Below, piece after piece: positions 43,935 through 53,837 of a stretch of DNA of 64,000 bases (the stretch's first letter is position 1; the number at the start of each line of letters is the position of its first letter). The translations under genes were made by a program, and so were the position numbers. The notes beneath the pieces were generated by a model, which had not been told where the DNA came from, did no database searches, and saw only the letters and a list, made by a program, of their open reading frames with translations. The DNA is from Podospora pseudoanserina (Eukaryota; Ascomycota; Sordariomycetes; Sordariales; Podosporaceae), in NCBI RefSeq assembly GCF_035222485.1, contig NC_085925.1:1922001-1986000 (forward strand), read 5' to 3'.

Positions 43935-46339
43935 GTGGGAGGGATGGGCCTGGGGAAGATCGTGGTGTTGTTGTGGATACCAAAGGACGAACTGGAGATG
44001 GAGAGTCTCAAGGGGGGGGGAAGGGTGGGGGGTGTGAGAGGGCTGAAGGAGAAGAATGAGGCGCTTGAGGGGGCGAAGGAGGCTCTTGGCAAGGAGAAAT
44101 CGGTTCTCGAACATGAGAAAACTTGCCTCGAGAAGGAGAAGTCGGCTCTCGAAAATGAAAACTCGACTCCCGGAACTGCACTGAATAGGGTCGAGAAGGA
44201 CAACACCTGGCTCAAGGACGCCTACAAAGCGCTGCTGGAGAAGGACGATGCACGGGCGGAGGAGTATGACAAGTTGTCTGATGAGAACTCTGCACTTGAA
44301 ATTCGCCTTAGGATGTTGGAGGTTGCGAAGCGGGAGGTGGAAAAGGAGCTTCGGTTGATGACTGAGGATTGTGAGCGGCAGGTCAGGGGTTGTGGATGGG
44401 CTCGTTAAGGAAAAGGAAAGCCTTGCTGCCTAGGCTGAGGAGCTTACCCAACAGAACGGAACGCTGCGAGGAAAGAATGCTGCGCTTGAGGATGAGAAGG
44501 CGGATCTTGAGAGTGAGATTGGTGTTTTGCAAGGAAATAATGACAGCTGGATGGAAGGGAATATTGATATTGGGGCTGCGAATGCGAAGCTTGAGTTGGA
44601 TAATACGAACCTTGGTGCGGCCCTTCAAGGATATGAGAGGCCGATTGGAAGGCAAAAATGAGATGGTTTCCAACCTCGAAAGGGACCTCACCAAGGTGAC
44701 TGCTGACAATTCGAGCATTCGCAAGAAGTTGGACGATGTGAAGATGGGGCAGCGGGCTGCTATGTATGATCTGCGCAGGGAGAAAGCCAAGGTGATGGAG
44801 GCGGAGACAGAGCTAGAGGTGGTCAAGGCTAGGCTGGAGGATGCGAACGCGACCAACGCCAACTTTAGCAAGACGGAAGAAGCCCTGAACGATATGATTG
44901 TTGTGCTCCGGGGACGTATCGCCAGACTGACTGAGGGGGCGGAGGACAACAAGTTGACTGAGCGGGTACTGCGGGCGGAAATATCCAGCCTTAAGTTGGA
45001 GCTACAAGCTCTGGAGGAGCAGAAGGAGGAGCTTCGCAGGTCATTCAGGGATAGTCAGAGTGCTCTCTCGGACAGCACTGAGAAGGTGTCAGCTCTGGAG
45101 TCTGATGTTGTCATGAGTAATAAGAAGCTCGCCATGGTCAAGAATTCGCTCGCTAAGGAGAAGAGCGCCCGGGCGGAGCTTGTGGGTAACTTAAAAGAGG
45201 AGCACTCCAAGAGGAGAGATGTCACTGCAGAGCTGGAACTTCTCAAAAAATCGTCAAAAGCGAAGGTTGCGCCAGCGGGAAAGCGGCTGAACTTGGCCAA
45301 CCAGAAGATGATTGACCTCGAGGATGGGATCAAGGCTGCTAGGAGGGCGGCTGCTGATGCTGAGTCGAAGCTCGATGATGCCCAAGCCGAGATTACTTAT
45401 CGTGACCGTCGCCTGGCGGCGGAGACGGACAGATATCAAAAGAAACAGGCCGAACTTGAGGAGGCTGAGAGGCGGGAGGAGGACTACGACCCTGAGCACC
45501 TCTACAAACAGCTCGAAGAGGAGAAAGCAAACCATGCTGCGAGCGTCTCCCGTCTCGAGGATGAAGTTGCTGATTGCGACAAGGAGTTGGCGGAGGAGAA
45601 GGCAAATCATGCCGCCAGCATCGTCCGTTTCGAAGCTGAAGTTGCCGAACGTGATAACGAGTTAGCTGAGGAGAAGGCAAGGCATGAGCAAACAATTGGC
45701 AGCGTGGAGGCTCAGAAAGCTAGCCACATGGTTCCAAAGGGGGAGCTCTCGAGGGAGATAGCAAACCATACGGCGACGGCCAATGCACTCACAGTTGAGC
45801 GGACCCAGCACCAGACAACGGCAAAGTTGCTTGCGACCGAGCAGTCGAACCACCAGAGTACAAGCAAAGCCCTCGCGGCCGAGCAGGCAAACCACCAGAA
45901 CACCATTAACGCCCTCATGACGGAGCGGTCGAACCACCAGAACACAAGAACCGCCCTTGCTACGGAGCAGACGAACCACAGGAACACGACCAATGCCCTC
46001 GCGACTGAGAAGATGAACCAGAAGGCGACCGCAGATGCCTTAGCCGCCCGGCGGAATGCCCACCAGCAGACGATGAACTTCTTGGCATCGGAGCAGGCAA
46101 ATCATCGTAATACAGCCAACTCGCTCTCGTCGGTGAAGTCACAGCTTAAAACGGCCAACAACACCATCACTTCGCTGCGTGTCTCGGGTTCAAACGAGAA
46201 ATGTGTTGTCATGAGTGGGGTGGAAAGGCTCATGGAGCGTTACGGGAGACTCTTTGACAGGTACGAGAATCCACTTCCTCGAATTGGGAAAGACGTGGTA
46301 CGACTGGCCGTACCCCGAAGGCTTGACCCAGTGGGCTAG
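43935..46339 (+). pseudogene. Large coiled-coil protein gene, broken by two frameshifts and a stop
   Basis: One long coiled-coil protein can be followed through all three plus-strand frames. Frame 1 (43935-44408) has EKNEALEGAKEALGKEK and similar heptads. At about 44385-44395 the heptad pattern passes to the next frame (LVKEKESLAA, stop TAG at 44431-44433, then AEELTQQNGTLRGKNAALED). At about 44625-44660 it passes to the third frame (LEGKNEMVSNLERDLTKVTADNSS), which runs to the stop at 46339. Both shifts go the same way (+1). The C-terminal part has two 28-residue EEKANHAAS repeats and then nine or so 14-residue NHQNT repeats. No homologous named family is recognised. A gene predictor might bridge the middle with a false intron of about 260 nt. 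That stretch is coding-like, so decay is the better reading. Confidence 0.65.
45745..46135 (+). repeat. 42-bp coding tandem repeats (14-residue NHQNT units)
   Basis: About nine tandem units have the form xNHQNTxxALATEQ, 14 residues or two heptads each, with diverged DNA copies. They follow a pair of 28-residue EEKANHAAS units at about 45520-45690. Confidence 0.75.
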
Positions 46340-46505
46340 CAGCAAGTGGGTGGTCGAATGGCGCCGGGAGATATATGTCGATAGTGACTAGTTTGAGGGA
46401 TGTACGTAGGTAGTTGGGTACATAGTAATGGGTGCGGTCTCTGTCTTTGGTGGTCTGGGGGGTGGCTGTGGAGCTCGATTCAGGGGTTCAGGGGTCATTC
46501 ATGTA

Positions 46506-46699
46506 GAAGAGTGCTCGGTTGCCCTGCACTTTTCACCCTGGGTACAGACAACTCATTGGGTTTCCCTCTTCAATTTTCAGGCCTTGCGCCTGTGCAGGTA
46601 GCTTTGCCTGGCGTTCTGATCAGGGAGAGGAGAGAAGAGTTTGGTATGGCTTGCGAACTCCTGCAGTGATGTTATGTTATTCTCGCAGTCGATTGATTG
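46506..46699 (+). repeat. Diverged direct repeat, copy 1
   Basis: Copy 1 of a duplicated segment of about 190 bp that recurs at 46887-47070. Both contain TGTTATTCTCGCAGT followed by (C/T)GATTGAT. In the first twenty aligned bases of the core (GAGTGCTC...) five differ, all transitions. Small indels are present. Confidence 0.75.
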
Positions 46700-46767
46700 G
46701 ACACCCTGCCTACAAAATAATTGACACAGCAACAGTAAGTTGACCTATACTATTACTATGAACCATG

Positions 46768-46830
46768 CCTTGAAGGATAGTTACCAGGCCTTTAAACACA
46801 ATTAACAGCCCTTTAGAGATATTTATATGA
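46768..46830 (+). repeat. 21-bp minisatellite array C
   Basis: Three exact 21-bp units start at 46768, 46789 and 46810. The first (CCTTGAAGGATAGTTACCAG plus G) matches units of array A at 7746-7787 closely. The array lies between the two copies of the diverged direct repeat. Confidence 0.75.
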
Positions 46831-46886
46831 TATGGGTTAACCTACTTATGTACATCAACTATTTTGTGGTAAGCGTGGCTACGTAT

Positions 46887-47070
46887 AAGAGTGCTCAACT
46901 GCCTTACATTTCACCTTGAACAAACTCATCGCTTTCATCTCTTCAATGACCGGCTCACTGTACTCGTGAAGATGGCGTTGTGACTTCCTATCAGGGAAAG
47001 GGGAGAAGCGTTTGACATGCAGCTTGCGAGCTCCTGCCACGAGGTCCTGTTATTCTCGCAGTTGATTGAT
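46887..47070 (+). repeat. Diverged direct repeat, copy 2
   Basis: Partner of 46506-46699 in the same orientation. Copy 2 carries A/T where copy 1 has G/C at most compared positions near the start, as repeat-induced point mutation would produce. Confidence 0.75.
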
Positions 47071-47543
47071 AAAGTTAGTGGTAGGATGTCGCGGCCAGGG
47101 GAAGTGGGGCTGGCCACTGATACAAGAGATGAATTAAGAATCGATGGTCGGAGCTCTGCGGTCTTTGTTAGAAGTGTAAACTTCTTCGCCAAATACTGTG
47201 TCATCGGACATTATTAGGTACCTTAGGTAGCTAGCACTGGCAGGTTTTTTTTTTTTTTTTTTTTTGACACACCGGAGCCGATTCGTGGCTTTTTTAGGTG
47301 GTGCCGTGCGGTAGGTTGGGCGGGAGCTGTTCAATTTCGCGGGCTGGAACTCAAGCGACACGGCCGCCCTTTTTCCCGTTTGGTTTCAAACGCCACGCGA
47401 CAACTTCCGACTGCATTCTTTTGCAATACACCGACTGTGATGCAACGCAACGAACCCCCCCGAATAAATAACGACGAGAATTGATTGCAAACATTGCCGA
47501 AACAACAGAACAGTACAGGGAAACAAATACAGAAGGAAGCAAG
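47071..47543. other. GCS1 promoter region with poly-T tract
   Basis: No gene is seen. A run of about twenty T at 47246-47265 lies 280 bp upstream of the GCS1 start. Poly(dA:dT) tracts of this size exclude nucleosomes in yeast promoters. Confidence 0.5.
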
Positions 47544-48787
47544 ATGGCAGCCAACGCCATGTGGGAGGTTGATCCCGAGACGAGGAGCAAGGTTCGTTTC
47601 TTACCGTCCTCCTCCCACCCCAACCACCGTTAGATGCTGATGATGGTGTACCGTAATAGCTCGTCACGATCCAATCCGAACCCGGCAACTCCCTCTGCTG
47701 CGACTGCGGCGCCCCGTCTCCCCAATGGGCATCCCCCAAGTTTGGAATCTTTATTTGCTTGTCTTGCGCCGGAGTTCACCGCGGACTGGGTGTTCACATC
47801 TCTTTTGTGCGATCAATCAGCATGGACGCGTTCAAGCAAGCCGAAATCGAGAGGATGAGACTGGGAGGGAACGAGAACTGGAAGAAGTTCTTTGAGGAGC
47901 ACGAGACAAACAAGACGATGGGGGTGAGCTGGGAGGGTGCGACGATTGCGGAACGATATTCAGGGGAGGTGGGTGAAGAGTGGAAGGAGAGGTTGAGCTG
48001 TAAAGTTGAGGGGAGGGAGTATGTTCCCGGGCAGAAGAAGGAGACACCGGTGGCCAAGAGCTCACCGGCGGCGGCGGCACCGTTGGGAGGGAGTAGGACG
48101 GGGAGTCCAGCGAATGCTGCGCAGGGCGGGGGGAAGATCAAGGTGGATGTGGATTACTTTGCTAAGCTGGGGGAGAGGAATGCGGGTAGGTCGGCAGATT
48201 TGCCCCCGAGTCAGGGGGGGAAGTATCAAGGGTTTGGCAGCTCGGGGACATCGATGCCGCAGAGGAGTAATCAGCAGCAGGCCGGGTTGCCGGGGCTGGA
48301 TGATTTGCAGAAGGATCCGGTGGCGGCGTTGAGTAAGGGGTTTGGGTGGTTTACGAGCTCGGTTGCGAAGACGGCGAAGACGGTGAATGAGGGGTTTATT
48401 CAGCCTACTGCTAAGCAGGTATGTTTTACGGTTGATATCTTGGGGTTCTAGGTGCTGATATCACGATGGTAGATTGCCGAGTCAGATTTTGCCGCGCAAG
48501 CTCGTGTTGCTGCTGCCAATGCGGCCAAGGCTGCTCAGGCTGGCACAAAGACTGCTTCTGAAGGGTTCACAAGATTTGTGGAGGGACCTTCAGGTAGTGG
48601 GTATAAGCCTGTGAGGAGCGAGAACTTTGATGAGAGCAAGAGGGCGTTCTGGGATGATTTCGCATCGGCGGCGGACAACAGGAAGACGAGCGGGAACTCC
48701 ATTGGGACTTCGGCGCTGGGTGGGAACAAGCCTTCTTCCTCCGCGCCTCCGAAGCAGAATAATAAGGACGAGTGGGAGGATTGGTAG
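47544..48787 (+). CDS. GCS1: ArfGAP of the Gcs1/ArfGAP1 type
   Basis: Gcs1 stimulates GTP hydrolysis by Arf1 in Golgi vesicle traffic. The exons are 47544-47591, 47660-48418 and 48473-48787 (373 residues). The zinc finger (~25-50) is C-x2-C-x16-C-x2-C, from CCDCGAP to [10 protein letters not shown]. The catalytic arginine finger lies in [16 protein letters not shown] lipid-packing-sensor-type amphipathic helix is plausible at [19 protein letters not shown] and its continuation [19 protein letters not shown]. The C-terminus KDEWEDW resembles an adaptin/coatomer-binding Trp motif. The start is fixed by [12 protein letters not shown], typical of the family. Confidence 0.94.
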
Positions 48788-49183
48788 TTCTGAGGTCAGG
48801 GTTACACACGGGTGGTGGTTTTGATTGGAGAGCCTGTTTGGTTTTTTGTTTTCTTCGAACATTAGACGTTTGTTGCTGGGCGATATACAGTCGGTCCTTG
48901 ATACCTATCTAGCTTGGTCTTTTTTTGCTTGTTCATTCTGTTGTTTTGATGTGGTGTTGTTGCTGATGAGGTCTGGATAATGAAAGGCATGCATGTGCTT
49001 CAGGGTTAGGGGTGACTCTAGAGAAGCCCCCGCCGCTTGGCCGAGGTTCAACCCGGACCCGGCACTAGCCGGGATGGACCAAGGAACCACTGAGCGTCAT
49101 TGCATGCGGCGCTCAAAGCTTCCCTCTCCCTCCGTCCTGTTCGAGATCCCACGAACCCGCCCATTGAGCCGCAAGACTTCGAC
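48788..49183. other. Intergenic: GCS1 3' end and ETF-beta promoter
   Basis: 396 bp hold no gene. A TTAGGG-like box with a following TGACTC (AGGGTTAGGGG at 49003-49013, then TGACTC) lies about 170 bp upstream of the ETF-beta start. Confidence 0.5.
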
Positions 49184-50173
49184 ATGTCAGCCTTACGGAT
49201 ATTGGTGCCCGTCAAGCGGGTCATTGACTATGCGGTATGTAACTTCATCCTAGCTTGAGGCAGCTTGCGTGCAGCTTGCACAGGGAGAAAGGCACATGTC
49301 AAACTGCAAGCGCGGACTTTGGGCGGGACGGAGTAAGACGGCATTTGGGCATGACAGTTGCTAACGCACGCAACGCCTTATTGCAGGTCAAGCCCCGCGT
49401 CAACAAGGCCCAGACGGGCGTCGAGACGGCCGGCGTCAAGCACAGCATGAACCCCTTTGACGAACTCTCGGTCGAGGAAAGTGTGCGCATCCGCGAGAAG
49501 AAGCGCGCCCCGGGTGGTGTGGAGGATATCTGCGTCATCAGCGCCGGGCCGACCAAGGCTCAGGATATCCTGCGCACTGCTATGGCTATGGGCGCCGACC
49601 GCGGCATTCACGTCGAGGTCAAGGAGGGCGAGGACCTTGAGCCGTTGAGCGTGGCTAAGCTGCTCAAGGCCGCTGTTGAGCAGCAGAAGAGCAACTTGGT
49701 TTTCTTGGGCAAGCAGAGTATTGATGACGATGCCAACCAGACGGGGCAGATGCTGGCTGGCTTGCTGGGCTGGCCTCAGGCTACGCAGGCTAGCGAGGTT
49801 ACGTTTGGGGAGGGGGACACGGTGACGGTTACGAAGGAGGTGGATGGTGGTGTCGAGACTGTCAAGGCGAAACTGCCGATGATTATCACGACGGACTTGC
49901 GGTTGAATGAGCCGAGGTATGCGAGCTTGCCGAATATCATGAAGGCGAAGAAGAAGCCTTTGGAGAAGAAGACGCTTGCGGACTTTGGGATTACGGGGGA
50001 GAAGAGGCTCAAGACGTTGAAGGTTACTGGTGAGTTTTGGATGAGTCAGGGGTTGTTGTGGAATAATTTGATTGCTAACGCTGGTTGCAGAGCCACCCCC
50101 GAGAAAGGGCGGTGGCAAGGTCGAGGATGTCGATGGTTTGATCTCCAAGCTCAAGGAGCTAGGTGCTCTCTAA
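49184..50173 (+). CDS. CIR1: Electron transfer flavoprotein beta subunit
   Basis: ETF-beta, with ETF-alpha, carries electrons from mitochondrial acyl-CoA and other dehydrogenases to ETF-ubiquinone oxidoreductase. The exons are 49184-49234, 49387-50029 and 50091-50173 (258 residues). Intron 1 is 152 nt and follows MSALRILVPVKRVIDYA. Conserved segments are KHSMNPFDELSVEESVRIREKK, AMAMGADRGIHV, KQSIDDDANQTGQM and the ETF-beta signature around ITTDLRLNEPRYASLPNIMKAKKKPLEK. The last exon gives PPPRKGGGKVEDVDGLISKLKELG. Length is normal for the family. No cleaved targeting peptide is visible, as is usual for this subunit. Confidence 0.95.
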
Positions 50174-50995
50174 GCCAATGTACACAACAATGTATTGCTA
50201 GTGTTTGCCTGCATCTAGAGTTGACAGCTTTGCAATTTTGCCTGCGCAACGACATCATCTTGTTACATTATCTTTGAGCATCATTGGAAATATTGACAAG
50301 TATCCAAGTCTGTGGTCATGATCGCATCATCCCGACGAAATACAGCGCCTCCTTCAATATACAGATCTTGTGATCTGCCACAACATGGTCCATTTTCGGC
50401 GATGTCATCGAGATAGGACCAGAGATAAGAGTTGTGGGATGAAAGCGGCACCACCCCGCAACTGTGTCCCCTGTGACGTAGATCAACTTCGTCTGTATCT
50501 TCAAACTATGACAATTGACAACCCATTTTGCGAGTTTAAACTTTGGTCTGAAAGGGGTTTCGGATTTTCGGTCTGAGTCCTTTCGGCTGAAGTGATGGTG
50601 AAGACCCTGCATCTCAGAGGAATTGGCAGTCCGAAGCCGCAACAAACCGCTGGAATGGCCCGCTAGGACAAAATAAGCCTCTGAAAATGGCCCAGATGTT
50701 CCACCCCGTGAATCGGCTCCCGACAGTTCAGGAGCTCCGGAAGTCGCGGCGGGGTGGGAACAGGTGGACCAATCACCATCTCGCCAATGAGACAGTCGCA
50801 AAATTCTTTGGGGACTGAAATGACAAAAAAGATGGATTTTTCTCGCTTCCCGCCTTTTTCTTCTTCTCGATTCCAACAACTCCATCGCGAATCTGATTCA
50901 CCACGCCAACGCCTTGCTCTCAGCAACCGCTTCGCTTCTCTAGTCTCTTGTAGACTACTCATCCTCTTCGAATTGTCGCCCTTACAACAGTGCTG
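50174..50995. other. Promoter region of arg-2
   Basis: 822 bp hold no supportable gene. A TGATTCA element, a variant of the Gcn4/CPC-1 site, lies at 50894-50900, about 100 bp before the uORF start. Confidence 0.5.
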
Positions 50996-51365
50996 ATGAA
51001 CGGCCGTTCGTCAGAGTTTACTTCTCAGGTACGCTCTCTCAATGAAACACAATCCCTTACTGTGGGCAGGGGGCATGCCGTGCTGTGCTGGCCGACCCCG
51101 CTGTCACCATCGTGGACGTCCATGCTGCCCCTCCACGCAAGAGTCCCTCAGATTCTGTTCAAGAGGCATTGGGCCGCGACAATGCCACTTGAATGCGCAT
51201 TTTTTTGATTCCACTTCGAATTGCCGTGTCTGGAAGATGGAGGCTAATGCGTTTGTGTCTTAGGATTATCTCTCAGGTCCGCATCTCTCCCAGGATATGG
51301 CTTGACTCACCGCTCTGTACTGACTAGAATTCCCAGACCATCTGTGGAGAGCCCTGAACGCTTAA
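50996..51365 (+). promoter_or_regulatory. Spliced uORF encoding the arginine attenuator peptide (AAP)
   Basis: The leader of arg-2 contains a 24-codon uORF once two introns are removed: 50996-51028, 51264-51276 and 51337-51365. The peptide begins MNGRSSEFTSQ and ends DHLWRALNA, differing from the Neurospora AAP at only two of 24 positions (Ser5, Glu7). In the known system the nascent AAP stalls ribosomes at the uORF stop when arginine is high and so lowers translation of the downstream enzyme. Asp12 and Trp19, residues important for the response, are present. Intron 1 (235 nt) falls exactly between Gln11 and Asp12. Intron 2 (60 nt) splits Asp16. The uORF stop is 77 nt before the main start codon. 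Confidence 0.93.
51303..51309 (+). promoter_or_regulatory. Gcn4/CPC-1-type site TGACTCA inside leader intron 2
   Basis: This is a perfect bZIP cross-pathway-control site. Arginine genes are CPC-1 targets in Neurospora. The position inside the transcribed leader is unusual, so function is uncertain. Confidence 0.35.
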
Positions 51366-51442
51366 GACTTCAAGTCCCGCGCTGCACTAGAATCTTACCC
51401 CGTTTTATTTTTTTTATACACCAACCCACACTAGCAGTCGAC

Positions 51443-52871
51443 ATGATGTTCACTCGCTTGGCCGCTCGTCTGCCCAAGACCACGTCGGCGTTCGCCGCCC
51501 CCAAGGTCTCTACCCGCTTCCTGTCCAAGGCTGCCGTGTCTGGAAGCAAGGGCAGATCTATGCCCGGCGTTGATCGCAGAGCCACTGCTGCGGCCTCGGG
51601 TGTCGAGGCTACCTTCACTATCAGAGTATGTCTAGTCTAGTTCCAGCATGGTCATGTTGTGTCTTTCAGAGGCTAACCTTCTAACATAGGATGGTCCCGT
51701 GTTCCAAGGCAAGGCCTTCGGTGCCGACACCAACATCTCTGGCGAAGCTGTCTTCACCACCTCTCTCGTGGGCTACCCCGAGTCCATGACCGACCCCTCT
51801 TACCGTGGCCAGATCTTGGTCTTCACCCAGCCCCTGATCGGCAACTACGGTGTGCCCTCGAACGAGCGCGATGAGTTCGGTCTTCTCAAGTACTTCGAGT
51901 CTCCCCATATCCAGTGCGCTGGTGTGGTTGTTGCCGATGTTGCTGAGAAGTACAGCCATTGGACTGCCGTGGAGAGCTTGGGCGAGTGGTGTGCCCGCGA
52001 GGGTGTTCCCGCCATCTCTGGCGTCGACACTCGTGCTATTGTCACCTACCTCCGCGAGCAGGGTTCCTCCCTTGCCAGAATCACCATCGGTGACGAGTAC
52101 GATGCCGATGAGGACGAGGGTTTTATCGACCCTGGCCAGATCAACCTTGTCAAGCGTGTGAGCACCAAGGCTCCTTTCGTCGTTGCTAACCCCAACGCCG
52201 AGTTCCACGTTGCTCTTATCGACTGCGGTGTGAAGGAGAACATTCTCCGCAGCTTGGTCAGCCGCGGTGCTTCCGTCACCGTCTTCCCCTACGACTACCC
52301 CATCCACAAGGTTGCCGACAACTTCGACGGTATCTTCATCTCCAACGGCCCCGGTGACCCGACCCATTGCCAGGAGACTGTCTACAACCTTGCCCGCCTG
52401 ATGGAGACCTCCCCCGTTCCCATCATGGGTATTTGCCTTGGCCACCAGCTTTTGGCTCTTGCCGTTGGTGCCCAGACCATCAAGCTCAAGTATGGTAACC
52501 GTGCCCATAACATTCCGGCGCTCGACTTGACCACCGGTCAATGCCACATTACCAGCCAGAACCACGGTTATGCCGTCGACACCAGCACCCTGCCCAGCGA
52601 CTTCAAGGAGTACTTTGTCAACCTCAACGACGGCTCCAACGAGGGTATGATGCACAAGACCCGCCCCATTTTTTCGACCCAGTTCCACCCCGAGGCCAAG
52701 GGTGGCCCGATGGATTCCTCGTACCTGTTCGACAAGTACCTCGAGAACGTCAGGATGTACAAGAGCAGTGCCTCGGTCTACCGTGACAACAGGCCATCTC
52801 AGCTCATGATTGACATTCTCAGCAAGGAGCGTGTCGGTGTTGAGCCCACCAAGTTGGCCAACGCTGCCTAA
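51443..52871 (+). CDS. arg-2: Carbamoyl-phosphate synthase, arginine-specific small subunit
   Basis: This glutaminase subunit (Cpa1/ARG-2) supplies ammonia to the large subunit for carbamoyl phosphate in mitochondrial arginine synthesis. The exons are 51443-51625 and 51690-52871 (454 residues). The first ~40 residues are rich in Arg, Ser and Ala without acids ([19 protein letters not shown]...STRFLSKAA), a mitochondrial presequence. The small-subunit N-domain starts [13 protein letters not shown]. The class-I glutamine amidotransferase domain shows FISNGPGDP, the catalytic Cys in [13 protein letters not shown], and His-Glu in [11 protein letters not shown]. The gene is preceded by a spliced AAP uORF, which makes arginine-dependent translational control very likely. 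Codon use is strongly C-ending. Confidence 0.97.
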
Positions 52872-53837
52872 ACTTTTCTTGGTTATTGGGTTGGTGCATG
52901 GGTTGGGTTTTGGGTTTTGGGGGTTATAAGCGTCTTTGATTTTTTTCTCTGGCGGGTTTATGGGCAACAAAAATTGTTTTTTGTTTGGTAGTGCTTTTAT
53001 TGTGCCTAGCGGTATCCACAGCTGCAAGTCAGTTTTGCATTCATTTAACTTTTATAGTGATGCAATGTATCCTTTTTTTTTTTTTTGGATAATTCCATCT
53101 TTGTATGCTCAAGCTGAATGTGTCTGTGTTGTTGAACAAAAAGGGATTGGTGTTGACTGTGCCCCTGTCCCCTTTGATTCAGAACTCAACACCGACTTCC
53201 ATCACCTATTGTCTTCTTGTCATGAAGGGTGCTGTTGAGACCCATGACATTCGTTGATCATAGGAAGACACTCAAATCTTGTCCCACACCTAATGACCTG
53301 CGAATACAGACAGAGCCTTCACATGCAAGCGGTGTTTTGAATCCGTATACCTAACCATCACTTCGTGTCTGCATACTTTGAACATCATTGGTATCTTTCA
53401 TTCCCCAGCCCTTTCTCCACCACTCAACTCAACTACTATCCATCTCTACCAGGTAACTCAAAAACAAATACAAACTTGATTGCAAAAAAACAACCAACCC
53501 ATCTCCCCTGCCCTTCATCCCAACCAGAAAAAAAAGGCTTCATCACATATATTTTCCCCTTCCCCTAGAAGACAAAAAAAAAAAAAAAAAAAGATCGTTA
53601 CCCAAATCCCAAAATTTTCGCTATCCCAATCTAGCCCAACCGTCCCAAACACGGGTGGGGTGGCAACAGATTGTTTATGCGAGGCATGTGCTTGTCCCCG
53701 CTGGCAGGCGCCAAACGCCATACAATAAATATCCGGACTTCAAAAACCAAAACAACAAAACATCGCAAAGCCCCGGTAGGTATATCAACCCCCCCCCCAC
53801 AAACTAATGATCCCATATGTACTTATCCCCCCTTTCA
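52872..53837. other. Intergenic between convergent genes
   Basis: 966 bp hold no gene. There is a T-rich 3' region of arg-2 (T run at 53072-53085), and an A run at 53575-53592 on the plus strand. Confidence 0.5.

Noticed and set aside
43715-44215. 166-codon minus-strand Ser/Phe-rich frame
   Set aside because: Complement of the coiled-coil pseudogene start and the GTGAG-rich repeats; repeated FSFSR units come from the sense-strand heptads.
51681-53027. 448-codon open frame antisense to arg-2
   Set aside because: It mirrors the strongly biased codons of the carbamoyl-phosphate synthase gene on the other strand; low-complexity Val/Gly/Leu composition and no motifs of its own.
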